Source: Plecoglossus altivelis (taxonomy: Eukaryota > Chordata > Actinopteri > Osmeriformes > Plecoglossidae). From it: 64,000 bases of DNA. Both the position numbers and the translations under genes were made by a program. Shown here piece by piece: positions 9,206 through 22,042 of this stretch (position 1 is its first letter; every line of letters begins with the position of its first letter). The stretch lies in contig BROE01000012.1 in NCBI GenBank assembly GCA_036571765.1, positions 13,057,190-13,121,189 of the forward strand. Direction: 5' to 3'. The notes beneath the pieces are model-generated. The model saw nothing but the letters and a program-made list of their open reading frames with translations. It searched no databases and was not told where the DNA came from.

Positions 9206-12200
9206 ATGAGTCAGAGGGAGCAGGGGGCGGAGCTAAAATCTCCGGGAGCTGTGGGGGAGGAGCCTAGGGCCGCTCGTAGCCGCCAGCCCAACGGTGCGGC
9301 GGGGGAGCCTGTTCGGAGGAGCTGGAGACCCTGCCAGATGATTGGCCAAGATGAGCAGGACCCTCATCATCATCATCATCATCCTCACCAGCATCACCAG
9401 GGGCGCGGACACCCCCGACACCGCAAGCGACCCTCCCCAGGTCAGGACTCTGAGCCCCACTTCACGCACCACCCGCGCCCAGGCGTAGCTCGCTACCGTC
9501 GCCAGGGAGACAGCACCCCAAGGGTCAGAGGTCACAGGCAGAGACCACGGCAGTCACCTGACCCTCAGGAGAGACGGACGCCTGATGGAACGATGGAAGA
9601 GCAGCATGTGGTACACGCCCCTCTGAAACACCAATCACAGGACGCAGCAGCACCTGACCTCACTCCTGTTGCTACAGTCACACCCACAGACCACAAGGTG
9701 GATTTCCTCACCCCAGATTTGACCCCTGAGGACCAGCTCCCTCCCTCCCCCCTTCCCTCCCCTCTTCCTTCCCCCCTCATGGAGGGCAACCAGGAAGAAG
9801 CTGAAGGCTGCCATCCAATCACTGCTCAGTACACTGGTGCGGAGGGGAAGAACCCAGGAGAGGAGGATGAAGGATGGGAAGAGGAACGTGTAGAAGAAGA
9901 GCAACACGAAGAAAAAGATGGAGGAGAGGATGTTGGGGAGGACGAAGAAGGGGTTGAAGGAGAGGAGGGTGGAGAGGAGGGAGAGGAGGATGAAGAAGGG
10001 GATCTAAGAGAGGACAGAGGAGAGGATGTGGGGGTTGATGGAGGTAAGGATGGAGGCAGGGATGAGAAGGAAGAGGGAGCAAACGACCCATGCTCTGACA
10101 CAGAGAGCGCTGCCTCTCTGAGCATGGAGGCTCCTCCCCACAGTCCTCCTCCCCTCCTATCACCATCCACCCCCTCATCCCCGGACACGCCCAAGTTCCC
10201 GCCCCTGCATCATCAACTCGACCACTTTGACCAATACGACGAGGATCCCAGCCAGAGCCCCACCCCTGACGACGACCCTTTACCCGACGATGAGGGAAGC
10301 CCAGATTCCTATTCGTACTCCACCTCCTACCCCAAAACCTATGCTGACTTTTACTCCCGGGCTCATCCCCATTCCAACCAGGAGCCCTTTCCAGAGTCCT
10401 ACTCCGAGCCCTATGCCAAATCCTACCCCAACTCCTTCCCTGAACCCCTCAAGGTGTCCTACCCAGAGCTACCCAGGGAGCCTGTTAGGAGGTCAGTGAG
10501 GAAAGCGGAACAGTCCTACCCCAGCCACAGACACAGACCCAGGGACGCTCCAGAGCTCCACCCTGCCGATCGCGATCTTCGAGCCCCCAGACAGAGCAGG
10601 GACGTGGGATCCCACCGGCCCGATGCCTGGCAGGGGACCTCCGTGGGCTCCAGGCTTCACCACTACAACGGGCACTCAGACGGCGAAGGCGACAGCTCCA
10701 GGGAGAGCCTCAGTTCTCAAACTCTGCCGCCGCCCACCAGGCACGCAGCGGTGGACGCCCAGGTAGCGTTCTCTTGCCCTGGCAGGGCTGGTTCAGGCGA
10801 GTCCCAGGATGAGACGGGCCTCTCGGAGAAGAGCGCGAGGGGATCAGGAGATGCCATCACTTTGGCTATTAAGGATATCAAAGAGGCCATAGAGGAGGTG
10901 AAGATTAAGACCGTGCGGTCCCCCTACACCGCTGACCGCTCCATAGAGCCGGTCTGGGTGATGAGGCAGGAGGTCAGTCCTTCTGAGGAGGAGTTCCCCT
11001 CACAACCACTAGGGGGAAACAACAGCGTGAGTTTACACACAACACCAAATAAATGCATAACTCCAAGCTTGGGGAGTATCGCTGCTAAATGTTAGATGTC
11101 ATGAGCCTTTAGGAAGTTTACTGTACTGAGCTCTTTAAAACATCTTCAGAGTCAGAACAGTGGCTGTGCGACTAACACTGACCACCACCTCGTGTCCTCT
11201 CTCCTCTTCATCCTCTTCCTGTCTTTCCCCAGTCTGTTCCCCAGTCCCCCTCCCAATCTCAGCCTCCACCCCTCTATCCCCCAGCGCCTACGTCAGCTCC
11301 AGCTTCTGCTCCAGTCCAAGAGCCTGCCTTCAACGTGAGAGCGGAGTCTTCTAGAACTCACCCATCCCAGCAGAGGGAGCCTCCGAGGCTGCCTCAGCCA
11401 ACCATAGAAGAGGTAACTCAACCGTTATAGCCAATCAGGTGTGACGTATCGTCAGGCAGCAAGGATGCTGTTCTTGAGACTGGTGCCTATTTCACTTTAA
11501 GAAGGGTTTATATTTGAAGTGAAGTTTGAAGTGCTACACTGTCATTATAAGGAGATCTTCAGAGTGATTTACACTTCATGTATGAACATTTCAGATACGA
11601 CGAGCGATGCCCTCCTTTCCTACATTTGTGGAGGGTAAGTGACACTGAATATCATTACATCACAATGCATAAATACAGGTTATATATAATGTATTTATAT
11701 ATATGTAGCCAGCCATACATGTACCATGAATAAAATATATACCCCTTTAATCGCTCTGACAGTCCCTGGACCATGTGACCCTGATGACCTCATCGACGGC
11801 ATCATCTTTGCAGCGAGCTACCTTGGCTCCACCCACCTGCTGTCGGAGAGGACGCCCACAAAGACAGCCCGCATGCAGCAAGCCCAGGAAGCCATGAGCA
11901 GAGTCCGGGTGAATCTCAATACTAGCCTCCTCTCTCCTCCACTAGCCTCCTCTCTCATCCACTGGCCTCCTTCCTTTTTCCTTCAACCTGTCACTCTGAT
12001 TAGCCTCTAATATAGAACGGTTTTGGATGAGATCCGGCCAACATCCCCATTGGAACATTTTCCATTGGACACTTTCATCCGCAACCATTTCCAAATACTT
12101 TACAAGTTACAGCAGTGTATAAATGCTTAGAGAAATAACAAGCATACGATACAATCAGTACGTCAGAATTGATGTGGTTCAGAAGTGTTGAGTCTCAGGC

Positions 12201-15200
12201 AATGTGAGGGAAGCAGACATTCAGATGTGTTGTGGGTGTCATGGAGACAGATCAGAGACACTCATGATATTGACCCTCTTACCCCGGGGGAAAGGACTGT
12301 GTGTGGTGTCATAAGTGACAGACAGCTAGCCATCACAACACCCCCCATCCCAGCACACACGCACACACTGTTTGGTCATTCTAACACCCACCTACCCTGA
12401 AAACCTCCCATCCCATAATATTCCATTTTGAACGGCCAGTCTCTGTCTCAGCCAATCCGCTGATGCCACCACCTCAAGCCTTGTCTGTTCTGACCTCTCG
12501 CTCTGTCCGTCTGTCTCATTGCCGCCTACGTTTCTCCTGCTGCCCTCGTCCACACAGGCTGCCCAAAAACAAGCTAGAAACAGGAAGAAGGTAACCACTG
12601 CTTTTCTTACTACTGCTTCTTCTTCTTCTACAAGCCTAACATTCACCATGCTGCTCTGCATCACAATGAGAAAACATGCAGAATATTTTGGATGAGATGT
12701 CAGGATGTGTGTAGTGAAACTCTTCCTTCTCCTTCCTCCCCTATTGTCTTCCTCTCTTACCCCCTCCCTCCCACCTCTCTCCTTCCCCCTCCCTCCCTCC
12801 CTCCCTCCCTCCCCTCTCTCCCTCCCCCTCCTCCTCCTTCCTCTCCTCCCCCCCTCTCTCCCTCCACTCCCTCTCCCCCTTCCCTCCCTCTCCCTCCCCT
12901 CCCTCACCCCTCCTCCTCCCCCCTCCCTCAGCCGCCCCCTGAGACTGAGCTGCCAGCCTCCACAGAAGTAGATCTCTTCATGTCCACCCAGAGGATCAAG
13001 GTTCTGCACGCTGACAGTCAGGTAGGACTCATCACTAACACCAGTGCTGCCACCAGGGCTTGTCAATAATAATTCACTTCATAATGTATCATATCAAATA
13101 ATTCATTGTCAATAATAACGTGGTAGCTCTCATCACTGATAGTGTTTATCAATAACACTAGCCTATGGATACCTTGAGTCCTCCTTCATTCATGTCCACT
13201 GTACCGGACATTATTTGTAGGCAAAACAACTTTGCAACAGTACTGTCTTGTCTATTTAAGTGCCTGGCCTTTTTATAGATGCCTCAGCTTGATCAATACC
13301 ACTCTCCCTCTCCTAGAACGGATCAATAATACTGCCCTTCTCGGAGGACTTATCAATAACTATGATGAATAGATATCCTTCTCGAAGCTCTTAATAATAA
13401 TGTCTTAACACTTATGCTCTCTTCGTATTCTGCAACTCACCCTGTCCTTAAGGTCAAAAAGATTCCACCTTCAATCCTGAAATAAAACAGTTTAGGTACA
13501 CATTTTTTACCCTGCACCCTATTGGGCACTGAAACGTGCAGCCATTCTGCTCATGAATCAAAAAGATTTTGTTTTGTCTGAGTTCAATCAAGCACATACA
13601 AACGAGATGTCTCATTGTGTGTGTGTGTGTGTGTGTGTGTTGAACCCAGTTCCGCACCAGCCCAGAACGTGGTTATGAGGCCCTGATCTAAGAGCCTCTC
13701 CAGGTTTCATCCTGTGCTGTTGTGTTGCTCTCCAGGAGGCTCTGATGGACCTGCCTCTGCGGACCATCTCCTACATAGCAGACATCGGGAACATGGTGGT
13801 TCTGATGGCCCGGGGGAAAATGGTCCGGTCCAGAAGTGCTCAGGACAATCTGGACCAAACCAACGAGCATCCGGGCAGCGCCCGTGACGACCGACGCCAG
13901 TACAGGATGGTCTGCCATGTGTTCGAGTCGGAGGATGTAAGTGTGTGCGTTTGAAAGTGTTTTGTGTAGGACAGACGTGTGATCAGATATTACATATAGT
14001 ACTCTAAATGTCTCTCTCAATTCAACTCTTGTTTGCCTGTTTCTCTCCCTCTCTCTATCTATCTCTCTCTCTCCCTCTCCCTCCCTCCTCTTGCCTCCTT
14101 CCCCAGGCCCAGCTGATTGCTCAGTCCATCGGCCAGGCTTTCAGTGTGGCCTACCAGGAGTTCCTGAGAGCCAATGGCATCGACCCTGAGGACCTGAGCC
14201 AGCGGGAGTACAGTGACCTGCTCAACACCCAGGACATGTACAACGACGACCTCATCCACTTCTCAAAGTCAGAGAACTGCAGAGACGTGAGTCTGCCAGC
14301 AGGGGGCAGGAGAGCGACGAGCGGGAAGCTTAGTGGAGAGAATGTGTATTTGGTTGTTTTTAGTTGGAGTAGCGGTTGAGATAGGTGAGATAAGGTGGAG
14401 AGATAATTTTAATGTGAGAGCTTGAAAGTGACTTAACCTTGACTGTCAGTTAGCAGGAAGCTATGCAAATGTCTGTCTGATTGCCAAAAGGCATCTCAGT
14501 GTTACTGTGTCATGCGTACGCAATACAGGTGGACAGACAGTGGAAACACAGTATAACATGTAATATAACACACCGGCTCATCTAATGAGCTAAGAAACGA
14601 AATCCGTGGTTTGTGCCGCGGTTTCTCAGGTGTACATAGAGAAGCAGAAAGGGGAGATTCTGGGCGTGGTGATCGTGGAGAGCGGCTGGGGTTCCATCCT
14701 GCCCACCGTCATCATCGCCAGCATGATGCATTCTGGGCCGGCGGAGAAGTCCGGCCGGCTCAACATTGGCGACCAGATAATGACCATTAACGGGACCAGT
14801 CTGGTGGGACTGCCTCTAAACACCTGCCAGAGCATCATCAAGGTCGGTCTCCATCTCTCTCTCTCTTCCTGTCTGTCTTCCTCTCCTGTGGTCTCCTCTC
14901 ATTTTGGCTCTTTTTCTCACCTTCCACCTCTCTTTGCCTTCAGCTTTCTCGCATTCCTTCGCTCTTCGTGTCACTCTCTCTTTCCAGCTTTCATTTTGGC
15001 TTCTTCTCTCTCTTTCTGTCACTCATTGTCTCCTCCTCTCCTCCTCTTCTGTTTTCTCCCTGCTCCTAACCACACCTGTACTTCCACCCCCCCCCCCCCC
15101 CTTCCAGGGTCTGAAGCCTCAGTCCAGGATCAAGATGAACATGGTCAAGTGTCCTCCTGTTACCATGGTGCTCATACGCAGACCGGACCTACGATACCAG

Positions 15201-16026
15201 CTGGGCTTCAGCGTACAGAACGGCATTGTGGGTATCAGGAAGCAGTCCGTCTAGTTCTGTGTGTATCACCTAGTGCCAATAAAAAAACAATACAGGAATA
15301 ATGTTGATTTTGTGTATTGAATACACCTGTTCCTGTTTACCTCTCTCTCTCCCTCCCTTCTTCCTTCCTCCCTCTCTTCTTCCTTCCTCCCTTTATCTCT
15401 CTATCCTCCCTCCCTTTCTCTCTCCTCCCTCTCCCTCCCTCCATCCATCCATCCATCCACCCCCCCCTCCCTCCATCTTCCCCTCTGGCTTCTGTCTCCA
15501 CCCCCACAGATCTGCAGCCTGATGAGGGGCGGGATAGCGGAAAGGGGCGGGGTCAGGGTGGGCCATCGCATCATCGAGATCAACAGCCAGAGCGTGGTGG
15601 CCACACCCCACGAGAAGATCGTCCACATCCTGTCCAACGCCGTGGGCGAAGTACGTAAACGTTTTAGTTGTGTGGCAGGTGTCGTGATTTAGGGGTGAGC
15701 ACAGCTAAGTGGTTAAGGCATTTGTCTGCACATCAAGGTCACCGATTCAAACCCCCATCTGTATGTTGCTTTGGACGAGTGAAATATATCATTAACTGTT
15801 ATTGAAATAACAAAGTTGGAAATAGCCTCCTCCAAGGCTTGAACTACTGAAATACTGTGAGAACTATACTTCTTGATTAACAGCAGCAGCTTCTGTGTGC
15901 ACACTATTTTCATAAATGCTCATTAATAATAATAATTCTAAAATCCTGTTTCAGATTCACATGAAGACAATGCCGGCCGCCATGTACCGCCTGCTAACAG
16001 CCCAGGAACAGCCCGTCTATATTTGA
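9206..16026 (+). CDS. apba1: Amyloid-beta precursor protein-binding family A member 1 (X11alpha/Mint1)
   Basis: Twelve coding exons fit in phase: 9136-11026 (ATG 9206), 11233-11412, 11595-11634, 11763-11908, 12558-12590, 12932-13021, 13736-13936, 14107-14286, 14630-14842, 15108-15227, 15510-15650 and 15955-16026. The product has 1078 residues. An unusually long disordered N-terminus has a His run (54-59), an acidic block (about 218-291), a Tyr/Ser/Pro repeat zone (365-421) and a CASK-binding-type motif EPVWVMRQ (about 581-588). The PTB domain (about 680-880) and two PDZ domains (about 900-988 and 993-1070) are very highly conserved, and the C-terminus QPVYI is intact. It is a neuronal adaptor linking APP, Munc18 and CASK at synapses. 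APBA1 is favoured over APBA2 by IEKQKGE, DLLNTQDMYN and HEKIVHILSNAVGE. Human APBA1 is about 840 residues; the extra length is all N-terminal. Confidence 0.95.
12730..12930 (+). repeat. 200-bp polypyrimidine tract before apba1 exon 7
   Basis: Almost pure C/T (CTCC and CCCT units) leading directly into the acceptor CTCAG|CC. It is a microsatellite that doubles as a very long splice-acceptor tract. Confidence 0.8.
13615..13640. repeat. (TG)n microsatellite
   Basis: A TG run in the apba1 intron between exons 7 and 8. Confidence 0.7.
15330..15480 (+). repeat. CT/CCAT-rich tract in an apba1 intron
   Basis: CTCC, TTCC and CATC units directly upstream of the acceptor of the second PDZ exon at 15510. 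Confidence 0.7.
15680..15785 (+). mobile_element. tRNA-derived SINE fragment
   Basis: A degenerate A-box (TAAGTGGTTAAGGC), a B-box-like GATTCAAACCCC and a TTGCTTTGGACGAG tail lie in order in the last apba1 intron. Confidence 0.5.
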
Positions 16027-17300
16027 CTGACTGCATCACTCTACCCTCAAAACTCCTACCACACCTCCCCAACTCACCAAGTTAATTCTTCTACTTCAGT
16101 TTGTTCGCAGTCTTGGACCTATTGCTTGTTAATTAACTAGTCGTGTTTGATGTCACTCGGTACTTCATGTTCATCTCAGCACTGACTTGCCTTAATCTGT
16201 TACTGTCATGATTTGGTGTGACCGTGGAGGGCGCGTCTTCAGCCGAGTACGAAGGCACAGATTAATTGGCCAGGCAGTGTTAAAGTGATGTGTTTTATCA
16301 GTACCAAAGACAACTGTGAAAGTGAACGAGCGTATTTAGAGGGCGGTGTCGGAAATAAGGAATATATTTTGGTATTTGAGTCGTATGAATGTACTTATAT
16401 TACTGCTATTAAACATTTAGGTTTGAACATTTGGTCATCCGAAAGACGACTTGTGAACTGGACCAAAATAGCGTGGAATAGCGATGACTGAGGCGTGTGT
16501 CAACTATGCTAAGCTAATTTACGAACTAGCTACAGTGAAGGTCAGGCTTTCCAAAGTTTTTTCTATTTGTTTACTGAACTTGTATTTATACAGATGATTC
16601 CCACTTAATTTGTGCGTTGTGTTTGAGATACTTTTTTATTCACCAATATTTACTTTTGGGGTGATTTTGGAGAAACTATTGTATTTAAGTGCTTGCATAC
16701 TGCCCCCTAACATACAGCAAACTCCAGATGTTGGTGGTAGTAAAAAGCGAAAGCACACATCAGAATATATACTGACCCACCGCAACACCGGAGCGGTAAT
16801 AAGTTCCCCAGGTCGAATGTTCCTGAAGTCAATATTTTGTGAAACATTGGCCATCCTGTTGTCTCCTGGTGAAATGTTTCCCATATAATGTTACAAATAT
16901 TTCCGAAAATGTACAATGTTTTCTCGTTGGAACGAGGCTTCAAAACAAGTCATCTGAACATGTACAATAAGGTTTCTGGTCGTCGAAGGACGTATCAAGC
17001 TATGACATTTGGCGATTGTGTGACTCAAGTATTTGATATGTTCCCACAGGTGCTGGCCTACTATAATGTGCCACACAGGATTGCTGGGCAACAGAAATCT
17101 ACATTATCAGGTTCCCATAATGCGATATATATATATAGTTGGGGAACGTAAGACTGATGAATTCAGTTACGGATCACGTTCTCTAGAAACAGTTGTAAAA
17201 ACGTATTGACACCTGGCGTGAACCTCAGGGTCTCTTAGGTCAGGCAGACTATGAATGACGACTGTCCAGCATTCAAACAATAAAAGACACGAGCAACAAT
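16027..17300 (+). other. apba1: apba1 3' UTR
   Basis: From the TGA at 16024-16026 to the first canonical AATAAA at 17279-17284 there is no further coding exon. An ATTAAA variant near 16,408 could give a shorter form. The 3' end abuts the tjp2 3' end on the opposite strand. Confidence 0.5.
17279..17284 (+). terminator. apba1: apba1 poly(A) signal
   Basis: First canonical AATAAA after the apba1 stop codon, about 1.25 kb downstream. Expected cleavage is near 17,295-17,310. Confidence 0.5.
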
Positions 17301-18155
17301 TATTTGTGTTTTATTTCAGAAATGTAAATACTCGATCAATCAAGAATCAAACATTCAGTATAAAGAAACAGACGCGAAGACGTTTTATCGTGACTATCTG
17401 GTATAAAAAGACGAGCGTCTCTGAGTATATGCGCAGAAGACCCCGAAACAGTGAACGTCTGCGGTTGTACGAAACTAGTACACAAAAAAACGAAATAAAA
17501 ACATCTTGTTTTCCCTCTTTTTCTCAAACCATACCCGACGTGCCAACACAGACCAAGAGCTACACGCTTCCTGGTCCTTTCAGCGACCAGACATTCTCAA
17601 GCTTTCCGAGTGTAAGGCATTTGAAAACGGGCAGGTCTCCATAGAGGAGCACCCATACGCACTACGCCTCAACACAGAGGAGTTGGATACATTTGGATGG
17701 ATGAAGTAACATTAGAAACATGAGGATAGATAGTCCAGCTTCCAGCCAAGCACGGGCAAATCACACAGCAGCAGCAACAACAACATTTGGTTGCATAAAC
17801 TGTACTATACTGCGTCGGATACGTGGAGGGGAAAATAAAAAGATAAATACACTGAAAGTGTCAGGTTTATAAAAATGAGGATGACAGTGGGGCCACACAA
17901 ACAGACTACAGGGTTTAACCCTCCATCAGAAAGTGTTTGTGAGGCTGGAGAGGAAGAGAAATGGCATGGTTGAGATCAGTACCGTCGGTTAAGACACATT
18001 AGAATCTGTTCATATTCGACCCACCACCGGGCGGGGCTAGCAGAGCACAGGACACGTCCTCGCCCAATCGAATCAAAGGAAATTTGAGGGACGCAGCACC
18101 TGATTGGAGGAGGAGTTGAAGAAGGTGGATCTCAGGCAGGCAGACTGTTCAAACT
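17295..18155 (-). other. tjp2: tjp2 3' UTR
   Basis: Non-coding sequence after the tjp2 TAG at 18156, running to a minus-strand AATAAA at 17310-17315. Confidence 0.5.
17310..17315 (-). terminator. tjp2: tjp2 poly(A) signal
   Basis: AATAAA on the minus strand, about 840 bp after the stop codon and about 30 bp from the opposing apba1 signal. Confidence 0.5.
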
Positions 18156-21100
18156 CTACAGCTCCGTGTCTTTGTATTTCTGCGGGTTGCTATAGTAACC
18201 GCGTCGGGTCTGGTCGGCGAGCTGGCGCCTGTAGGCCTCCTCGTCGTCCTGGTCGCGGTACTGGCCGCGGGCCTCGGCGTACGCCGGCCTGGAGGGAGGT
18301 TTCTGGGGCTCAGGGTTAGAGCTGGACCTGACAGAGACACAGTAGAGATCTTGGATCCTCACATCACATGTGACACCTGTGTAATCACTGCAGCTTATTT
18401 CTCTCTGAAATAGGAATCTCTTTTCCTATGTCCGTTTCAATGCAATTGCTCAAAAGGTCAAATGACCCCACTGTGACCCAAGCTGTGTCTGCGAGGGCAG
18501 GCGTGGTCTTACCCGATGGGCTGGGGGCGGTTCAAGTTGGGCTTAGGTAGCTTTACTGGGACGGCGTAGATGTCTGGGTGCTTCTGGGCGATTTCCAGCT
18601 AGAGAGAGGGGGGGGGGGGGGTGAGGGAGCGAGAGAGAGAGGGGGAGAGAGCGAGGAAGAGAGGACAGAGAGAGAGGGAGGGAGAGAGACAAAGAAAGTG
18701 ACAGAAAGCCAGAGAGCATACAAAAACAAAGAAAGAGAAACACGTTAAGCCTCTCGATTTCTGATCCACGCACGTTCTCCGTGTTCCCACGCCCGCAGAG
18801 CTGGGGAGAACCAGGCAGTACCTACCCGTGCTTGCTCTGCCTCCTGCAGCTCCAGCATCCTCTGGGCCCGGGCCAGGTGGTCCATCTGCTCAAAGGCCTT
18901 CACCTTCCCCATGAAGGAGCGGTTGGCTGGGTCCTCCCCGCTCTGGCTGGCTGGAGCCTGGGGGAGGTGGTGGGGGAGGCTGGGCTTGACGGCCACGGGG
19001 GGAGGGGCTGGCTTGGAGGCCGCAGGGGCGTCGCTGCTGATGGTGCTGCTGGAGTGGGAGTCGTAGCTGCGGGCGGAGTCACGGGCCCTCACCTGGGAGA
19101 TCCACCCGGACCAATGGGAGAGGGGAGGTGTTAGTAGACACGCCCACGGGACAACGTTGGCGAGGGTGATGTTTGGGCTGATTGTTAGGTGGTGTGTGGG
19201 TTGAGGTGTGGGTTAGGGTTAAGGTTGAAATGAGGTGTGGGTTAAGGTGAGGTCTGGGGTCATGGAGAGAGAGACGGTGTGAAAGAGAAGGCGAGAGAGA
19301 AAAGTTTAGGGTGAGTTGTCTCACCTTGGGGGGCTCAGGGACGAAGGAGGGGGGAGGGCTGGGGTCTCTGAGCACCTCCCTGCTCCCTGACCTCCTCATA
19401 CGTGCAGGGGGGACAGGGTGGGGCTTCTACAGGGGCAGGCGGGGGGAGACGAACAAATTGGATGAACACAATCACTCGCTAGATGTGAACACAACATTAA
19501 AACTAATGACGATAACATGCTGGACTACATGATGGGTTTAGATCATGGGTCTTTATGAGAGTTAGAAAGATGAAGAGGTAACGCACAGCTAGGAACCATC
19601 CATAGGACTCTCACACGTGACAGAATGACACGGTGACCATTTGATGTTGAGTGACAAGTGACTGACAAATGATTGACAGGTGTCAAGGCCCACCTCCTCT
19701 GGCAGCACGGGCTCCGAGGAGCGGCTGATGGCCGACACCTGCGGCTCGTCCATTGGCTCGTCCAGCTCGTTGTCAGTGTAAGCCCCGCCCTCGTCGGCCG
19801 TGTCCTCGTAGTCGCTGGTCAGCCGGCTGTCCATGCTCAGGTAGTCAGCTGACATGGTCGACAGATAGGACATCCGGTCGTCATGGAGATCCAGGTCTTC
19901 CTCTGAGCTATCCAGCTGAGAGGGAGGGAGGGGTGAAGAGAAAGACAGAGAGCGAGGGAGGGAAGGTAGAAAGAGAGGAAGAGATTGAGAGAGGCGATAA
20001 CAAAACAACCCAAAAACACAACTTTCAGTTCCACTGACAGAATCAGTTACAACACCGTGACACACCGAATCACACCCACTCACCTTGCCCTCACAGACCC
20101 AGACAGCTCTCTCCTGCTGCTCTCGGATTGAGTCCTTCAGGCTTCCGTACCAGGCATCGTTCACAGAGTTCAGGTCCACAGTAGCTGGACAGAAGACAAG
20201 GCGAGACATCAGTCCACACATGCCAGCAGTCCCCCACAATGATGCTAATAGCTACGTAGTTAAACGGTAGCAGAAACGTAACCATGACGCCAAGTGTTGC
20301 TACGGTTTCTGCTGGGTGAATAACAGGTTAGAGCAGGGGTCTCCAATCCTGGTCCTCGAGGGCCGCTGTCCTGAAGGTTTTAGATGTTTCCCTGCTCCAG
20401 CACACCTGATTCTAATAAATGAGCCATTACCAAGCTCTGTGGAAGCTTCATAATGACCCTTTATTAGTGTGCTGGAGCAGGGAAACATCTAAAACCTTCA
20501 GGACAGTGGCCCTCGAGGACCAGGATTGGAGACCCCTGGGTCAGAGAGTAAGACAAGGGTCCAGGAGGGAAAGGGAGGGGGAGGGGCTTACAGGTGAAGA
20601 GGTGTCCGCAGGTCTTCCTCAGCTTGACCGCCTGCTCGTACAGCTTGCGAGCGCTGCGGTTGGAGCCGGGAAGCAGGCGGTTCCTCATGGCCTTCACGCC
20701 ATGCTTGCTGTCCGGGTTAAGGAACACCACGATGGGGTACCACTGGGTGTAGTTCAGGGTGTCCACCGCCTTGGGGGTCACGTCCAGGAGGGCGTGGAGG
20801 TCCTGGGGGGGGGGGGGGGGGGGGTCAAAGGGGACAATAAGTTGATGAAAATACTGATATGTTGAAGAAGAGCGGGGAAGGGGGCGGGGCCTGGAGGGCG
20901 ACCCAGGAGATATCGACATTGAGGTTTGTGAAAGGTAAGCAAAGAGGATGAGGTGGCTACGGGATGATGACGACATAGAAATATTGAGGTTGGTAATGAG
21001 GATGTGGTTGCTGTAAGTTAAAGAAGCTGATAATGCCGATGATGATGATGATGATAACGGTGGCAGGTCCTAACCTGTTCAATGATCTGGCGGATGGTGT

Positions 21101-22004
21101 TCAGTCTCACCACCCCTGAAGACTTCTCACTGCCGGCATCCTTGGGCTCAGTCTCTGTTAGAAACACAAACACAGCACTCATATACAGTGCCTGCAAAAA
21201 CCCACTCCTCACATCTCCACTAGCACACAACCCACTCCTCACATCTCCACTAGCACACAACCCACTCCTCACATCTCCACTAGCACACAACCCACCCTCA
21301 CATCTCCACTAACACACAACCCACTCCTCACATCTCCACTAGCACACAACCCACCCTCACATCTCCACTAACACACAACCCACTCCTAACATCTCCACTA
21401 ACACACACAACCTACCCCTCCCATCTCCACTAACACAACCCACCCCTCACACCACCAGAACCAGTGCAACAGAAAACCCCCCAGGAAGTAGTGACTTACT
21501 GGCTATAACAAACTCTTCAGGAAGGTCTTTGGCCAGTTTCTCATTGGCGACGTCAGCGATGGGTCCAAACAGCACCACTGGTCTCCTGAAGCCAGCTGAC
21601 AACAAACAATCAGGTGAAATTATTACTGAAAGTCCCTTTGAACAACAACAACAACAACATCTACATGAGAAAGATTCTTCTAATTGGAAAGCACTCCAAC
21701 TTGGATAGGACTGTATGTCTGGCCTACCCTCTCGTAGGACCACCCTTTCGTAGGCGGGGAAGCGTGTGGTGACGGGCGTGGCTGTCAGGTCCTCCCGACT
21801 CTTCCGCAGGTCCTTCTTCTTGGCCGCCCTTTGACCTCGCAGCCTCCAGAAGTCTCCCCGGTCATTGGCTGCTACTCTCTGGGCGTTCTGGACGTTGGAC
21901 ATCTGCTCGGCTCTGTGGAGGGAGGGGAGGGGAGGGGGAGCAGAAGGGAGGGGGGAGGAGAGGAGGGGGAAGAGAAGAAATGTTTCAAAACACCCGTCGA
22001 AGTT

Positions 22005-22042
<38 letters not shown>

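Noticed and set aside
9819..10194. Minus-strand Pro/Ser/Leu-rich frames
   Set aside because: Antisense shadow of the acidic region of apba1.
12392..13066. A 224-codon minus-strand Gly/Arg/Glu-rich frame
   Set aside because: Produced by the polypyrimidine tract and apba1 exons read backwards.
21195..21450. CRISPR-like direct repeats
   Set aside because: Units are tandem with no unique spacers and lie in a vertebrate intron; ordinary minisatellite. The same applies to the arrays at 35,129 and 28,151.
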